From contig NZ_CP113942.1 in assembly GCF_029392815.1 (NCBI RefSeq), positions 1,240,001-1,304,000 of the forward strand: DNA of 64,000 nucleotides, written 5' to 3'. This document shows, piece after piece, positions 1 through 13,589 of this stretch (position 1 is its first letter; each line of letters begins with the position of its first letter). The notes beneath the pieces are model-generated. The model made no database searches, was not told the DNA's origin, and saw only the letters and a list, made by a program, of their open reading frames with translations. Position numbers and translations under genes: made by a program. The stretch comes from Bifidobacterium sp. ESL0682. GTDB lineage: Bacteria; Actinomycetota; Actinomycetes; Actinomycetales; Bifidobacteriaceae.

Positions 1-2631
1 AGGCATGACACCTCCCACGTCCATGAAGTTCGACCAGTGGAACACCGCCGGCGACGGATCTGGCACAAGCTACCAGAACGGCCCGGTCACCATTCCCGCA
101 AGCCTCGGCATCCCGGACGGGCAGGCCACCCGCCTGACCCTCTACGCCCAATGGAAGCCAAGCACGCCCACCGCCACGCCCGGCCATTGCGAGGACACCG
201 CCGGCTGGCACACCTGGGGCGGCCCCGGCCAACCGACACCGGGCCTCATTCCTCCGGTGCCCGAAGCCGTGTGCTGGACCATCGACAACGGCGACACCCT
301 GCGCCTGTCCGGAGGCACCAGCCCCAACTACTACGGATATACAGACATCCCCTGGATTGCACGGAAAAGTGGCATCACTAGAATCAGCATCGAGGGTGAT
401 CTCACCCTCACCACCAGTAGCTACGCCGGCAACGGCCCCCTCAACAACATGTCCGCGCTCACCGCAATGGACAACGGACATCATACCGTAACCCTCGATG
501 GGAAAGCCGGCTATTACCTCTTCTACAACGACTCCGCCTTGCAATCATTGGACCTGAGCGATTGGAAAACCAGCACCCTCACCAATATGACGGTCATGTT
601 CACCGAATGCACCAGATTGTCGCGGCTGACCGGCCTAGAGAATTGGGACACAGGCAATGTTACCGATATGACCCAAACGTTCGGCTACGACCAGGCGCTC
701 ACCAGCCTCGACCTCAGCGGTTGGGACACCAGCAATGTCACAGACCTGAGGTCGATGTTCAACGACTCCGGTATCATCGACCTCGATCTGACCGGCTGGG
801 ACACCAGCAAGGCCCTAGCCTCCGGCACCTACAACATGGCCAGCATGATGCCCGCCAACTTACAACGTTTCCGGCTCGGCGAGCACACCCGATTCGCCGC
901 CAACACTCTCAACGGCCTCGACCCCTCGCACACTTGGACAAAATGGGATTGGCCCAAAGGCCACCACCCCTCCAACCCCAGAATCGTCGGCAATCTCACC
1001 GGCCTCCAGACGAACACCACCTCCGCCACACCCCAAGGCACTTATGTGCGCGACGACGTAACCATCACTTACGTCGATCTCAAATACGACCTGGCCGGCG
1101 GCACTGGGGACGCCAGCCTGCCCACGCAGGCGAGCACCACCGACAGCAACGGCCTCGCCATCGACACCACCTTCCAGCCCGGCACCTACACCGTCCCCGA
1201 CACCGCCACGGCTCATATCACTGCCAACAAACCCAACAACCTGTTCAACGGCTGGGCCTATGACACCATCGGAGTCACCGGCGGTGCGGCTACGGTGAGC
1301 AACCACACAATCACAGCGCCAAAAGGCACAGGAGGCACCGCCACTGTCAAGGCCGTCTGGAGCACAATCGCGGAGGCCGTCACCGCTGCGCCCCAGGTCG
1401 CCATCGACACCCACGCCACCGACAAGGGCACCGCCACCGTCGCAGCGACCGCCCCGCTCAGTGCGGCCCTGCCGGCACTTGGCTGGATGCCGGCGTCCGG
1501 CACCGATCCTGGCCGAGTCCCCCAGCCCGCCGTGAACGCCGGAGGAACGGTGACCGTCTGTGTGAAACCCTCCAGTCAGACCGGCGCCTACACCGGCGGG
1601 CAATGCCACACCAAGACGAGCTCCACCGCGGGCAGCCAGACGGTCACTCCCGACGCGTTCACTCTGCCCGGCTCACTCACCGCAGGACAGGACACCACCT
1701 TCCCCGAACCCGGCGAAAGCTACGTGATGACGGCCTCGTACACGACCACCGACCCGATCACGCGCAACAGCATCACCAGCGACGCCACTGCCGCGGGTGG
1801 CGGGCTCGTCTCGGGAACCCTGCCATGGGTGGATGCATCGTTCGACGCCAACAGCATGCACGGCGGCGCCGGCACACCCCCAGGCGACCTGAAGTCCCTA
1901 GTCGACACCGGCAGTAGCAAGGCCTGGATCCAACTGCCCTACGCCACCGCGAGCATGGCACCCGCCCACGCCGTGTTCGCCGGCTGGTCCGCCAGCAGCG
2001 AGGCCCAGCAGCCCGACACCGGCATGAACGACCCCGCCCACCGCGACATCCAACTGGCCGCAACCCCCGGCGCCACACGGACCGGGACGACCCTGCACGC
2101 CGTCTGGCACACCCTCGCCGCGCCCCACGCCCTGCGCGCCACACGCGACCCCGCCACCAACAACGTCACCATCACCGGCACCACCACCCCATGGGACAGC
2201 CGCGACAGGTCCCGCGTCCAGATCAACCCCATGGCCGGCCAGCACCTCGCCCTCCTCGGCTACCAGGACACCACCACCAGCCCCGACGACCCACAGGGCA
2301 ACCCACTGTCCTACGACGGTGCCACCGAACACACCTGGACGCTCACCATCCCCGCCGACCGGATCCCCCAGGGAGGGGAATACGGAGGCTACACCATCCT
2401 CGACGCCGACGACGGGGCCTGGCACGACACCGCCTTCCGCTACGCCGAAAGCGACAGCTCTGCCATCAACCCCCACCTCACCATCCCCGGCACTTACCAA
2501 CACCAGCTCCCCTGACCGGCGGACGACAGGACAAGGCCCTCCTCGCCGCCACCGTCATCGCCACGGCTGCTCTCCTGCTGGCTACCGCGCTGCGCGACCG
2601 ACGACGCCGGAAAACCGGTCGCGAACAATGA
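1..2631 (+). pseudogene. BspA-like leucine-rich-repeat surface protein, 3' part, frame broken inside the LPxTG motif
   Basis: This is the C-terminal part of a secreted surface protein; the frame is open at the left edge, so the true start lies outside. The first 50 residues are a Listeria/Bacteroides-type (InlB B-like) repeat ending in LTLYAQW. They are followed by DUF285/BspA-like repeats (LENWDTGNVTDMTQTF, LSGWDTSNVTDLRSMF) and more B-like repeats ending KAVW, HAVW. The frame stops at 2513-2515 right after QLP. The frame one base over continues as PLTGG, a hydrophobic stretch and an RRRRK tail, ending at 2631. One extra C in the C4 tract at 2509-2512 would restore LPLTG plus a membrane anchor, so the intact form is probably a sortase substrate. 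Adhesion is a family-level inference only. Confidence 0.82.
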
Positions 2632-2916
2632 CGGCAACCGAGTAAGAAAGGGCATGGCCCGCAACCCGATACAGAAGCCATGGGCCACGCCCCTACACCA
2701 CACAAGACTTCCCGCCGGCCCCCAACACCCGTCCGGCGGGAACCCCGGCGGGTGCCGGCGGCAGGTAAAACCAAACCCAAACCAACCACCTGCCACCGGC
2801 ACCCGCCATACACTTACAACAGCACTCAACCATCCATCAATAAGATAATCACAAGGTTATAGGCCAGAATATTTGGTTTGCAACCCTTATCAACAACCAA
2901 CAGCAACCACCCACAT
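2632..2916. other. Intergenic region without a supported gene
   Basis: This stretch separates the surface protein from the rpoZ terminator. Short open frames here have no recognisable product, no convincing ribosome binding site and proline/arginine-rich composition typical of chance frames in GC-rich DNA. I see nothing else that I can support. Confidence 0.5.
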
Positions 2917-2960
2917 ACAAAAACAGGTGCCCGACTCCAATCACGGAACCGGGCACCTGT
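2917..2960 (-). terminator. Rho-independent terminator of rpoZ
   Basis: An 11-bp perfect stem (ACAGGTGCCCG at 2923-2933 pairing with 2950-2960) is followed, on the minus strand, by a T-rich stretch. It lies 24 bases past the rpoZ stop codon. Confidence 0.85.
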
Positions 2961-2983
2961 AACGTTTAAAGGACGAAACCGCC

Positions 2984-3277
2984 TTAGTCGAGGCTGCCTT
3001 CGCTCAGGTCATCCTCGCCAAGAGTCTCCTCCAACAGACCTTCGTTAATCTCACGGAAGGCGATGGAAAGCGGCTTCTCGTTGTTCTGGTACTCCACCAA
3101 CGGGCCAACGTTCTGCAGAAGGCCTTCGTTGAGCTGAGTGAAATAGGAATTAATCTGGCGAGCGCGCTTCGCGGCGAAAATCGACAGCGAATACTTGTTG
3201 TGCTCGGAATGCTCCATCAACTGGTCGATCGTCGGATCGGCAAGACCGCTCGGTGTAGGCTCGGTGCCAAATGCCAT
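2984..3277 (-). CDS. rpoZ: DNA-directed RNA polymerase subunit omega
   Basis: This 97-residue protein is the small omega subunit, which helps assemble core RNA polymerase by holding beta-prime. The segments [19 protein letters not shown] and [13 protein letters not shown] are the conserved omega signature seen in actinobacteria, and the acidic C-terminus ([12 protein letters not shown]) is typical of bifidobacteria. An AGGGAGC ribosome binding site precedes the ATG. It is a single-gene unit with its own terminator downstream. In many actinobacteria rpoZ follows gmk; here ilvD and a hypothetical gene lie between them. Confidence 0.95.
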   Translation of the reverse strand: MAFGTEPTPSGLADPTIDQLMEHSEHNKYSLSIFAAKRARQINSYFTQLNEGLLQNVGPLVEYQNNEKPLSIAFREINEGLLEETLGEDDLSEGSLD

Positions 3278-3458
3278 ATTGTTTGCTCCCTAAAGAAGAA
3301 TAAAGCTACTCAAAAGTTTAAGTATACTCAATACCTTTGATATTTCACTGTTTCCATGTGAAAGAACAATACACTTACGCAAATTGATATCTGACTACAT
3401 TCTGATGAATATGAGAAGCCAAAACCCAACGTCTCAGAACCCTGTGAATGGCCGAATT

Positions 3459-4091
3459 TCAGCGCTTATCCCACTTACGCAAGTCTTTCAACGGTTTGTA
3501 ACCGGGCTCGTCCGGGCCGAACAACGTCTCGTCGTCACGAATGACATATGGCGCTTTGGCTTTCCCTTCCAAACCCGCCATCGACGCTGTGGTGAAGGTC
3601 AAGACATGGTCATCGCTCCAACTGCTGACATCGCAACCATCGTCTTCCCATCCCGAGCCCGAAAGACAACTGGCTTTATTTGCCAAAATCTCCGTGCCGG
3701 TGCTAACGCCCAGCGTAACACGACCGTTCTCATGCTGGATGTAGTGGACTTGGACGGTTATTTTCACGTGATTCATGTCCGGCATACCATCTGCCTGAAG
3801 ATACCCGTCTTCGCAGTCCATGGCGACGTCCCGTTCCCTTTGCGAATATTCTGACATCACCGTCTGGTTGTTTTCCAATGTCGCCTCAAGCAGGGAAACA
3901 TAGGCATCCAACGATTTCTTTACATCGGGCTCTATCGATATTGTCCGTTTCTCTTCCTTTATTTCATGGTTATTCCATGCGCCCTTAGCAGTGACTGCAG
4001 CAGCCGCCAGCAAGCAAAGTACCAATATGACGGCCAATACAATCCACACCGCCTGTACGAGCTTTTTATATCCGCTCTTCATATTGACCAT
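3459..4091 (-). CDS. Membrane-anchored hypothetical protein
   Basis: I do not recognise this 210-residue protein. One strong membrane segment sits near residues 12-35 ([19 protein letters not shown]), preceded by lysines, so the rest is probably outside the cell. The outer part has two cysteines flanking a Ser/Gly/Trp/Asp-rich segment ([12 protein letters not shown]) that could form a disulfide. There is no lipobox. It is transcribed divergently from ilvD, and the two share about 110 bases of promoter space. A second ATG at 4082 is an alternative start. Base composition is a little lower in GC than neighbouring housekeeping genes. Confidence 0.6.
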   Translation of the reverse strand: MVNMKSGYKKLVQAVWIVLAVILVLCLLAAAAVTAKGAWNNHEIKEEKRTISIEPDVKKSLDAYVSLLEATLENNQTVMSEYSQRERDVAMDCEDGYLQADGMPDMNHVKITVQVHYIQHENGRVTLGVSTGTEILANKASCLSGSGWEDDGCDVSSWSDDHVLTFTTASMAGLEGKAKAPYVIRDDETLFGPDEPGYKPLKDLRKWDKR

Positions 4092-4202
4092 GTTGACCGC
4101 CTATCAATTGCGCAACGCCGTGAAATCAATGAAAATCGTTCACGCGTTTCAACATTTGGTCGAAAATCAGCAAATATGAGACGAATGAACTTATATGGAA
4201 CC

Positions 4203-6062
4203 ATGCAAATGCGCTCACATAATATCATGACCGGCCGCATGTTCGCCGGCGCCCGAGCACTCTATCGCGCCGCAGGCGTGCCAGGAGATGACTTGGGCAG
4301 AAAACCCATCGTCGCCATCGCCAACTCATTCTCCGAGTTCGTGCCTGGCCATGTCCACCTCAACAAGGTCGGACGTCTCGTCTCGAAGGCTGTCAAGGAA
4401 GCCGGCGGCATCCCCCGCGAGTTCAACACCATCGCCGTCGATGACGGCATCGCCATGGGCCACACCGGCATGCTCTATTCGCTGCCGAGCCGCGATATCA
4501 TCGCCGACGCCATCGAATACTCCGTCAACGCCCACTGCGCCGACGCCCTGATCTGCATCTCCAACTGCGACAAGATCACCCCCGGCATGCTGATGGCCGC
4601 ACTGCGCCTCAACATCCCCACCATCTTCGTCTCCGGCGGCCCAATGGAGGCCGGCGAGACCACGCTGTCCAACGGCGAGACCGAGACCTCCGATCTCATC
4701 GACGTGATGTACGCCTCCGCCGACGACAACGTCTCCGACGAAGATTTGCTCGCCTACGAGAAGACCGTCTGCCCCACCTGCGGCTCCTGCGCCGGTATGT
4801 TCACCGCCAACTCGATGAACTGCCTGACCGAGGCGCTTGGTCTGGCCCTGCCCGGTAACGGCACTACGCTCGCTTCGCACGGCTATCGCAAGCAGCTCTT
4901 CATCGACGCTGGCAAGAAGATCGTCGACCTTGCGCACCGTTACTACGACGAGGACGACGAGAGTGTTCTGCCGCGCAGTATCGCCACCAAGCACGCCTTC
5001 GAGAACGCCATGACCATGGACGTGGCCATGGGCGGTTCCACCAACACGGTGCTGCATATCCTCGCCGCCGCCCAGAGCGCCGACGTCGACTTCACACTTG
5101 ACGATATCGAACGCATCAGCCACACCGTACCTTGCATCTGCAAGGCCAGCCCTTCCGGCGATTGGGAAATCACTGACGTGCACCGCGCCGGCGGCATCTG
5201 CGGCATCCTGGGCGAGCTCGACCGCGCAGGCAAGCTCCACAAGGACGTGCATTCCGTCGATTATCCGACGCTCGAGGCCAAGCTTGACGATTGGGATATC
5301 ATGCGCCCGACCTGCCTCGACAAGGCCAAGGAACTCTATCGCGCGGCTCCGGGCCACATCAAATCCCCCGAACCGTTTACGCACGAGACGCTGGCCGACT
5401 CGCTCGACACCGATCGCGTCAACGGCGCCATCCACGACATCGACCATCCGGCCGTGAAAGAAGGCGGTCTCGCGATTCTGCGCGGCAACCTCGCTCCCGA
5501 CGGCTGCGTGGTCAAGACCGCAGGCGTCCCCGAGAACATCTGGAAGTTCCGCGGACCGGCCCACATCGTCGAATCCCAGGAACAGGCCGTTGAGGTCATT
5601 CTGAGCGACAAGCTCAAGAAGGGCGAAGCACTGGTCATCCGCTATGAGGGACCGAAGGGCGGACCGGGCATGCAGGAAATGCTCTACCCCACCTCATTCG
5701 TCAAGGGCAAGGGCATCGGCCGCGATGTCGCGCTGATCACCGACGGTCGTTATTCAGGCGGCTCGTCAGGTCTCTCCATCGGCCACGTCGCCCCTGAAGC
5801 GGCCAACAAGGGCCCGATCGCCCTGATCAAGGATGGCGACATGATCGACATCGACATCCCCAACCGCACCATCAACGTGGAGCTTACCCCCGAGCAGTTC
5901 GAGGAGCGCCGCAAGGAACTCGAAGCCGGAGACGGCTACGTTGCCCACCGCGATCGCAAGGTCTCGCAGGCCCTCAAGGCCTACGCCGCCTTCGCCCGTT
6001 CTGCCGACAAGGGTGCTACTCGAGACCCCGAGTTGATAAATCAGCTCTCTGGCCTCAAGTAG
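4203..6062 (+). CDS. ilvD: Dihydroxy-acid dehydratase
   Basis: This enzyme dehydrates 2,3-dihydroxy acids to 2-keto acids in valine, leucine and isoleucine synthesis. It has the IlvD/Edd-family iron-sulfur motifs [10 protein letters not shown] and [15 protein letters not shown] and the conserved [13 protein letters not shown] and DGRYSGG segments. From the ATG at 4203 it is 619 residues, the usual length, and begins [20 protein letters not shown]. The frame stays open upstream (ATGs at 4176 and 4185), but those add residues the family lacks. A second copy of its last residues lies downstream at 6138-6170. Confidence 0.95.
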   Translation: MQMRSHNIMTGRMFAGARALYRAAGVPGDDLGRKPIVAIANSFSEFVPGHVHLNKVGRLVSKAVKEAGGIPREFNTIAVDDGIAMGHTGMLYSLPSRDIIADAIEYSVNAHCADALICISNCDKITPGMLMAALRLNIPTIFVSGGPMEAGETTLSNGETETSDLIDVMYASADDNVSDEDLLAYEKTVCPTCGSCAGMFTANSMNCLTEALGLALPGNGTTLASHGYRKQLFIDAGKKIVDLAHRYYDEDDESVLPRSIATKHAFENAMTMDVAMGGSTNTVLHILAAAQSADVDFTLDDIERISHTVPCICKASPSGDWEITDVHRAGGICGILGELDRAGKLHKDVHSVDYPTLEAKLDDWDIMRPTCLDKAKELYRAAPGHIKSPEPFTHETLADSLDTDRVNGAIHDIDHPAVKEGGLAILRGNLAPDGCVVKTAGVPENIWKFRGPAHIVESQEQAVEVILSDKLKKGEALVIRYEGPKGGPGMQEMLYPTSFVKGKGIGRDVALITDGRYSGGSSGLSIGHVAPEAANKGPIALIKDGDMIDIDIPNRTINVELTPEQFEERRKELEAGDGYVAHRDRKVSQALKAYAAFARSADKGATRDPELINQLSGLK

Positions 6063-6067
6063 CCTTC

Positions 6068-6118
6068 GCGACCTTAGCGGTCGCTCACCTCGCCTACGGG
6101 GAGTCCACAGAACTCCCC
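6068..6118. repeat. Two small hairpins after ilvD
   Basis: Two inverted repeats follow the ilvD stop: GCGACC/GGTCGC (6068-6073 with 6079-6084) and GGGGAGT/ACTCCCC (6098-6104 with 6112-6118). Neither has a T-run, so they are not classical terminators. They lie between ilvD and the vestigial copy of its tail. Confidence 0.5.
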
Positions 6119-6137
6119 GCTTCACGGCTCGGCCCGA

Positions 6138-6170
6138 GATCCTGAACTTATCAATAAGCTCTCTGGCCTA
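6138..6170 (+). pseudogene. Vestigial duplicate of the ilvD C-terminus
   Basis: Read in frame from 6138, these 33 bases encode DPELINKLSGL, nearly identical to the ilvD end [12 protein letters not shown]. The DNA has diverged at several synonymous positions, which suggests an old duplication or recombination scar rather than a recent copy. It is not a gene by itself. Confidence 0.7.
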
Positions 6171-6190
6171 GCATGATTCAATAAACTAAT

Positions 6191-6230
6191 AAAAGGCTGA
6201 TTCTTCAAATAGAATCAGCCCTTTTATTAT
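6191..6230. terminator. Bidirectional terminator between ilvD and gmk
   Basis: A 9-bp stem (GGCTGATTC at 6195-6203 with 6212-6220) is flanked by an A-run on the left and CTTTTATTAT on the right. It can end transcription of ilvD on the plus strand and of gmk on the minus strand. Confidence 0.75.
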
Positions 6231-6290
6231 CTAACAATCTAAACAATCAAGTGGTCAACGATATGCTGCCATCGATGAAGCATTCGATTG

Positions 6291-6908
6291 CTACTTGATG
6301 CCATATTCCTTGGCGATGACGCCCCAGAGCTCATCGGCGGCACGATCGACGGTATCGTTAACGATCTTGACATCGAATTCCGGTTCTGCAGCCAACTCGA
6401 CTTTCGCGGTTTCCAAGCGCTTTTTGCGCTGTTCCTCGTTCTCTGTACCTCGTCCGACCAGTCGCTTCACCAGCTCGTCATAACTCGGCGGAGCGATGAA
6501 CACCGAAACAATCTCAAGGTTCAGTTCCGCGGCACGCTGCTTCACACGCCGGGCACCTTGCAAATCGATCTCAAGAATGGTCGGGATGTTCTCGGCCAAG
6601 TGGTCGAGCACCGGCTGCAACGGCGTGCCGTAATGGGCCATGCCATGCACGACAGCGGTTTCCAGGAACCAGTTCTGCTTCTCTTTGGCGACGAACTCGT
6701 CCTCGCTCATGAACCAGTAATTCTTCCCGTCGACTTCCCCTGGTCGCGGATCGCGCGTGGTGGCGGAAACGGAGACCCACACCTCAGGATGCTTACTCAG
6801 CAGATCGGCCTCGACGGTCCCCTTGCCGACGGCCGTAGGACCGGTCAGAACAATCAAACGTCCCTTATGTGTCTCTTGCCTGTTCTCGTTACCGTCATGT
6901 TCGCTCAA
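6291..6908 (-). CDS. gmk: Guanylate kinase
   Basis: This 205-residue enzyme phosphorylates GMP to GDP. The P-loop GPTAVGKGT is near residues 23-31, and the GMP-binding region has SVSATTRDPRPGE and YWFMSEDEF. The start chosen is TTG at 6908, because AGGAG lies about 7 bases upstream and the resulting length matches the family. The frame is open further up to 6983, but that extension crosses the carB terminator hairpin. It is the last gene of the efp-nusB-carA-carB-gmk series, separated from carB by that terminator. Confidence 0.93.
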   Translation of the reverse strand: MSEHDGNENRQETHKGRLIVLTGPTAVGKGTVEADLLSKHPEVWVSVSATTRDPRPGEVDGKNYWFMSEDEFVAKEKQNWFLETAVVHGMAHYGTPLQPVLDHLAENIPTILEIDLQGARRVKQRAAELNLEIVSVFIAPPSYDELVKRLVGRGTENEEQRKKRLETAKVELAAEPEFDVKIVNDTVDRAADELWGVIAKEYGIK

Positions 6909-6983
6909 GATAGCGCTCCTCTCGATGCGTCCCAGTCTACCAAGCCATAGGGAATGACCTCCCGGGAACGAACATAACCACAA

Positions 6984-7025
6984 ACAAAAACGCTCCGTGG
7001 AAGTCCTTTAAAAACTTCCACGGAG
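6984..7025 (-). terminator. Terminator of carB
   Basis: An 11-bp perfect stem (CTCCGTGGAAG at 6993-7003 with 7015-7025) is followed on the minus strand by CGTTTTTGT. It sits about 50 bases after the carB stop. Confidence 0.85.
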
Positions 7026-7076
7026 TGTTATCAAGCTAGTGCCTGAAAGCCATTATCAGCTTTCAGACAGTACCGG

Positions 7077-10445
<3,369 letters not shown>

Positions 10446-10446
<1 letters not shown>

Positions 10447-11750
10447 TACTTGTTCTCCTTGTCAGCGGCGACGGTTTGGCCGGTTGCAGCGGTATTCGAT
10501 GACGATAATGACGTTGGTGCGGCAAGCACGGTTGAGATTGGCTCCCCTGCCTTATGTGCCCGCATCAGCGCGACGAAGCGGTCGAAAAGATAGGCCGCAT
10601 CGTGCGGGCCTGCGGCGGCTTCGGGGTGGTATTGCACCGAGAAGGCCGGGATATCAACACATTGAAGGCCTTCGACCACGTCGTCGTTCAAGTCGATATG
10701 AGAGACGAACACCTTGCCGAATTTGCCGTTATCATAAGGCGAATCAACGATCTTGCCGATTGGTGCATCCACGGCGAATCCGTGGTTGTGCGCCGTAATC
10801 TCAACCTTGCCGGTGGTCATGTCTTTCACCGGCTGGTTAACGCCGTGATGGCCGAATTTGAGCTTATAAGTGTCGAAGCCAAGCGCGCGACCAAAGAGCT
10901 GGTTGCCAAAGCAGATGCCGAAGAAGGGGTATCCGGCATCGAGTACTTCGCGCAGCAAGTCCACTTCAGGGGCAGCCTCTTCAGGATCACCAGGACCGTT
11001 GGAGAAGAAGACACCATCTGGATTCAAGGACTGGATTTCGTCAAAGGTAACGGTAGATGGCACAACGTTCACTCGGCAGCCACGTTCGGCCAAACGATGC
11101 GGCGTCATGCCCTTAATGCCAAGATCGACCGCTGCAACGGTGAACAACGGCTCTTTGCCTTCAAATTCTCCGCACGGCTCGATGGTATAGGTTTCGTCAG
11201 TGCTGACATGATCGTACAGCCTGGCTCCCTGCATCTTCGGCGAAGCCAAGACCTCTTGCAGTAACGAGTCCGGCGAACGCAACTCCCCATTCTCATTGTC
11301 GACTAAGGCGTCTCCCGAGAAGATGCCGGCCCTCATCACCCCTGCGCTGCGCAAATGACGCACCAGCTTGCGGGTGTCAATATTGCTGATGCCGACGATG
11401 CCATCACCCTTGAGCTCATCATCGAGGCTGTCGTTGGCCCGCCAGTTGCTGACATTCGGACTGGGCTGCCGCACGACATAACCTGCAACCCAGATCTGTT
11501 TGGATTCGGGATCTTCGTCATTGACCCCGGTATCGCCGATATGCGGGAAAGTCTGCACGACGATCTGCTGGTCGTAGCTTGGGTCGGTAATCGTCTCCTG
11601 ATAGCCAGTCATGGCCGTTGCGAACACGATCTCGCCAAACGTCGATCCGAGCGCTCCATAAGGCTCGCCGACGTAAAGTTGCCCATCTTCCAACAACAGC
11701 ACGGCATCCTCTGCGGAATACCGTGCTGTAGAAGCTGTTTGCTGACTCAC
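10446..11750 (-). CDS. carA: Carbamoyl-phosphate synthase small (glutaminase) subunit
   Basis: CarA hydrolyses glutamine and passes ammonia to CarB. The N-terminal CPSase domain ([33 protein letters not shown]) is followed by a class I glutamine amidotransferase domain with the nucleophile in [16 protein letters not shown] and the His/Glu pair in SVQYHPEA. The start is GTG at 11750 (a second GTG is at 11753), placed 7-8 bases after AAGGGGG; this gives 434 residues. The C-terminus has a short Ser/Thr/Ala-rich extension. Translation is probably coupled to carB through the one-base overlap, with AAGGAGAA just upstream. Confidence 0.93.
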
Positions 11751-11847
11751 CACGAGTCCCCCTTGCTCCGGGCCCGTGTGCGGACTCGGAATAACTGGAC
11801 CGGAAAAACAAATTCGCGGCCCGGCCACCGTACCGCGGTCAGACTAA

Positions 11848-12732
11848 TTACACAATTATTGAATTATTGTCACCATCCGGTGGCAACGGTTGATCCTCAC
11901 CCGATGACTCGGATTGATCGGATGAACCATCAGGAGATGAAGGCAAATCGCTCGCTCCCTGACTCGATTCATCAACCACAGCAGGAATCGGAACGTCACC
12001 GACTCCGCCAGATGAACTCGCTTCCACAGCAGAAGAGTCATCAGCAGTAACGTCTCCTACTACAGCAGGTACCGCCGAAACCTCTCCGTCATTATTAGCT
12101 TCATCCTTTTCTGCAGAATCGACAGCCTCCGCAGAATCCGTGTCACCACTGGCTGCAGAGTCATCATTGTCGTTTTCCGTCTCAAACGGCACGCCATCGC
12201 CCTTGCCGGAAATGCCTCCGGATTGAAGGAAACCAGGCGCAGTAGGTGAATTGAGCCTGCGCTCGGCCGCCTCACGTTCCGCCTTTTCCTTGGCTTCTGC
12301 TTCGTGCGCAGCCTTAATATCGGCAAGAACCGAATCTTTATCGTCGCAAAGAGCGCTCAGCAAACCATGAATAAACGCAGGCGACTCATCGTCGGAAAGG
12401 CTTTTCGCCAGCCCCAACGCCTCATCGATGGCTACACGCTCGGGCACGTCATCATTGAAAAGAATCTCCCAAGCTGCAATCCGCAGAATATTTCTGTCGA
12501 TGACCGCCATGCGCCGCAGAGGCCATTTGGTGGAATGAGCCTCAAGGGCCTTGTCGATGCCAGCCTGCTCGTCGGCCACTCCACGAACGATCTGAATGGC
12601 ATAATCCGGCAACGGGGTCTGAGCCCCGGGTTCGGCAATACGTTCGGCGAGCAACGACGGGATGTCCTGCCCCTTCTCATCTGCTTCGTAGAGCGTATTC
12701 AGCGCTCGTTTACGAGCTGTCGAACGTGCCAT
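11848..12732 (-). CDS. nusB: Transcription antitermination factor NusB with long acidic C-terminal extension
   Basis: Residues 1 to about 135 are a normal NusB domain (MARSTARKRALNTLYEADEKG, PLRRMAVIDRNILRIAAWEIL, VAIDEALGLAKSLSDDESPAFIHGLL), which binds boxA RNA with NusE during rRNA transcription. It is followed by a charged helix (EAEAKEKAEREAAERR) and a roughly 130-residue Asp/Glu/Ser-rich tail with no recognisable fold. The total of 294 residues is about twice the usual length. It lies between efp and carA on the same strand. The tail is probably disordered; its role is unknown. Confidence 0.92.
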   Translation of the reverse strand: MARSTARKRALNTLYEADEKGQDIPSLLAERIAEPGAQTPLPDYAIQIVRGVADEQAGIDKALEAHSTKWPLRRMAVIDRNILRIAAWEILFNDDVPERVAIDEALGLAKSLSDDESPAFIHGLLSALCDDKDSVLADIKAAHEAEAKEKAEREAAERRLNSPTAPGFLQSGGISGKGDGVPFETENDNDDSAASGDTDSAEAVDSAEKDEANNDGEVSAVPAVVGDVTADDSSAVEASSSGGVGDVPIPAVVDESSQGASDLPSSPDGSSDQSESSGEDQPLPPDGDNNSIIV

Positions 12733-12790
12733 GTACCAGTTACCTCTCAGTCAAAAATTTCGCGATTTACCGTTAGCCGGATAGAGTATC

Positions 12791-12822
12791 CCGACTTGGG
12801 CGACGAAGCCGCTCCAAGTCGG
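12791..12822. repeat. Inverted repeat between efp and nusB
   Basis: CCGACTTGG at 12791-12799 pairs perfectly with 12814-12822. No T-run follows, so it may be an mRNA-stabilising or partial-termination hairpin within the efp-nusB transcript. Confidence 0.5.
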
Positions 12823-12831
12823 AAATGGGAA

Positions 12832-13398
12832 TCAGTTGTTTTCACGTCCAAGATAGGAACCGTCGCGGGTATCGACCTTGACCATTTCGCCTTCGCCGAC
12901 GAAGAGCGGAACCTGGATCTCGGCACCGGTTTCAACGGTGGCAGGCTTGGTGCCAGCGTTTGCGCGGTTGCCCTGAACGCCCGGCTCGGTCGAAGTGACC
13001 TTGAGAATCACTGATGCCGGCAATTCGACGCTCAGCGGAGTGCCATCGTGGAAGCTGACGATGCAATCGGTGCCTTCCAGCAGGAACTTGGCCTGATCGC
13101 CAACGAGCTCCTTGGGGATGCTGACCTGGTCATAGGTGGTCATATCCATGAAGACGAAGGTGTCGCCTTCCTCATAGGAATACTGAAGAGTGCGGTTGTC
13201 GACGGTTTCGAATTCCATCTTCATGCCGGCGTTGAACGTCCTGTCGACGATCTTGCCCGAGAGCACGTTCTTGATGGTGGTACGCACGAAAGCCGGTCCC
13301 TTGCCGGGCTTAACGTGCTGGAATTTCGTGACGGTCCAGAGCTGTCCGTCGAGGTTCAATACCGACCCGTTTTTGATGTCATTGCTTGTTTGTGCCAC
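12832..13398 (-). CDS. efp: Elongation factor P
   Basis: EF-P relieves ribosome stalling at polyproline stretches. The 188-residue sequence has all three beta-barrel domains: the KOW-like N-terminus ([30 protein letters not shown], with the loop Lys in KPGKG), the middle OB domain, and the C-terminal signature near [22 protein letters not shown]. Translation starts at GTG 13398, preceded by AAGGTGA. It heads the run efp-nusB-carA-carB-gmk. Confidence 0.96.
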   Translation of the reverse strand: MAQTSNDIKNGSVLNLDGQLWTVTKFQHVKPGKGPAFVRTTIKNVLSGKIVDRTFNAGMKMEFETVDNRTLQYSYEEGDTFVFMDMTTYDQVSIPKELVGDQAKFLLEGTDCIVSFHDGTPLSVELPASVILKVTSTEPGVQGNRANAGTKPATVETGAEIQVPLFVGEGEMVKVDTRDGSYLGRENN

Positions 13399-13523
13399 GT
13401 CTCGTCACCTTAGTCATTTACTTTTCAAACGATTTGCATTCCATAAAATGCCTCAGCAATTATGCCACAGCGTATGTACAGCCTACAAGCCGTATGTCTC
13501 CAAAACTTCACTGCTATATACAG

Positions 13524-13555
13524 TTGTGCCCCGCACCTTTCGATGCGGGGCACAA
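13524..13555 (-). terminator. Strong hairpin after tuf (likely terminator)
   Basis: A 12-bp perfect stem (TTGTGCCCCGCA at 13524-13535 with 13544-13555) and an 8-base loop lie 35 bases after the tuf stop. The minus-strand sequence beyond it is AT-rich but lacks a clean T-run, so efficiency is uncertain. Confidence 0.6.
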
Positions 13556-13589
13556 ACAGTTAAGTAAATCTACAACTTACGTTCTAGAA

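Noticed and set aside
2654..2862. Two short proline/arginine-rich frames after the surface protein
   Set aside because: They lack a ribosome binding site and resemble no family; they sit in an ordinary intergenic region.
4326..5564. A 412-codon minus-strand open frame opposite ilvD
   Set aside because: It is a mirror of conserved ilvD codons, rich in Val/Gly/Asp/His, with no credible start.
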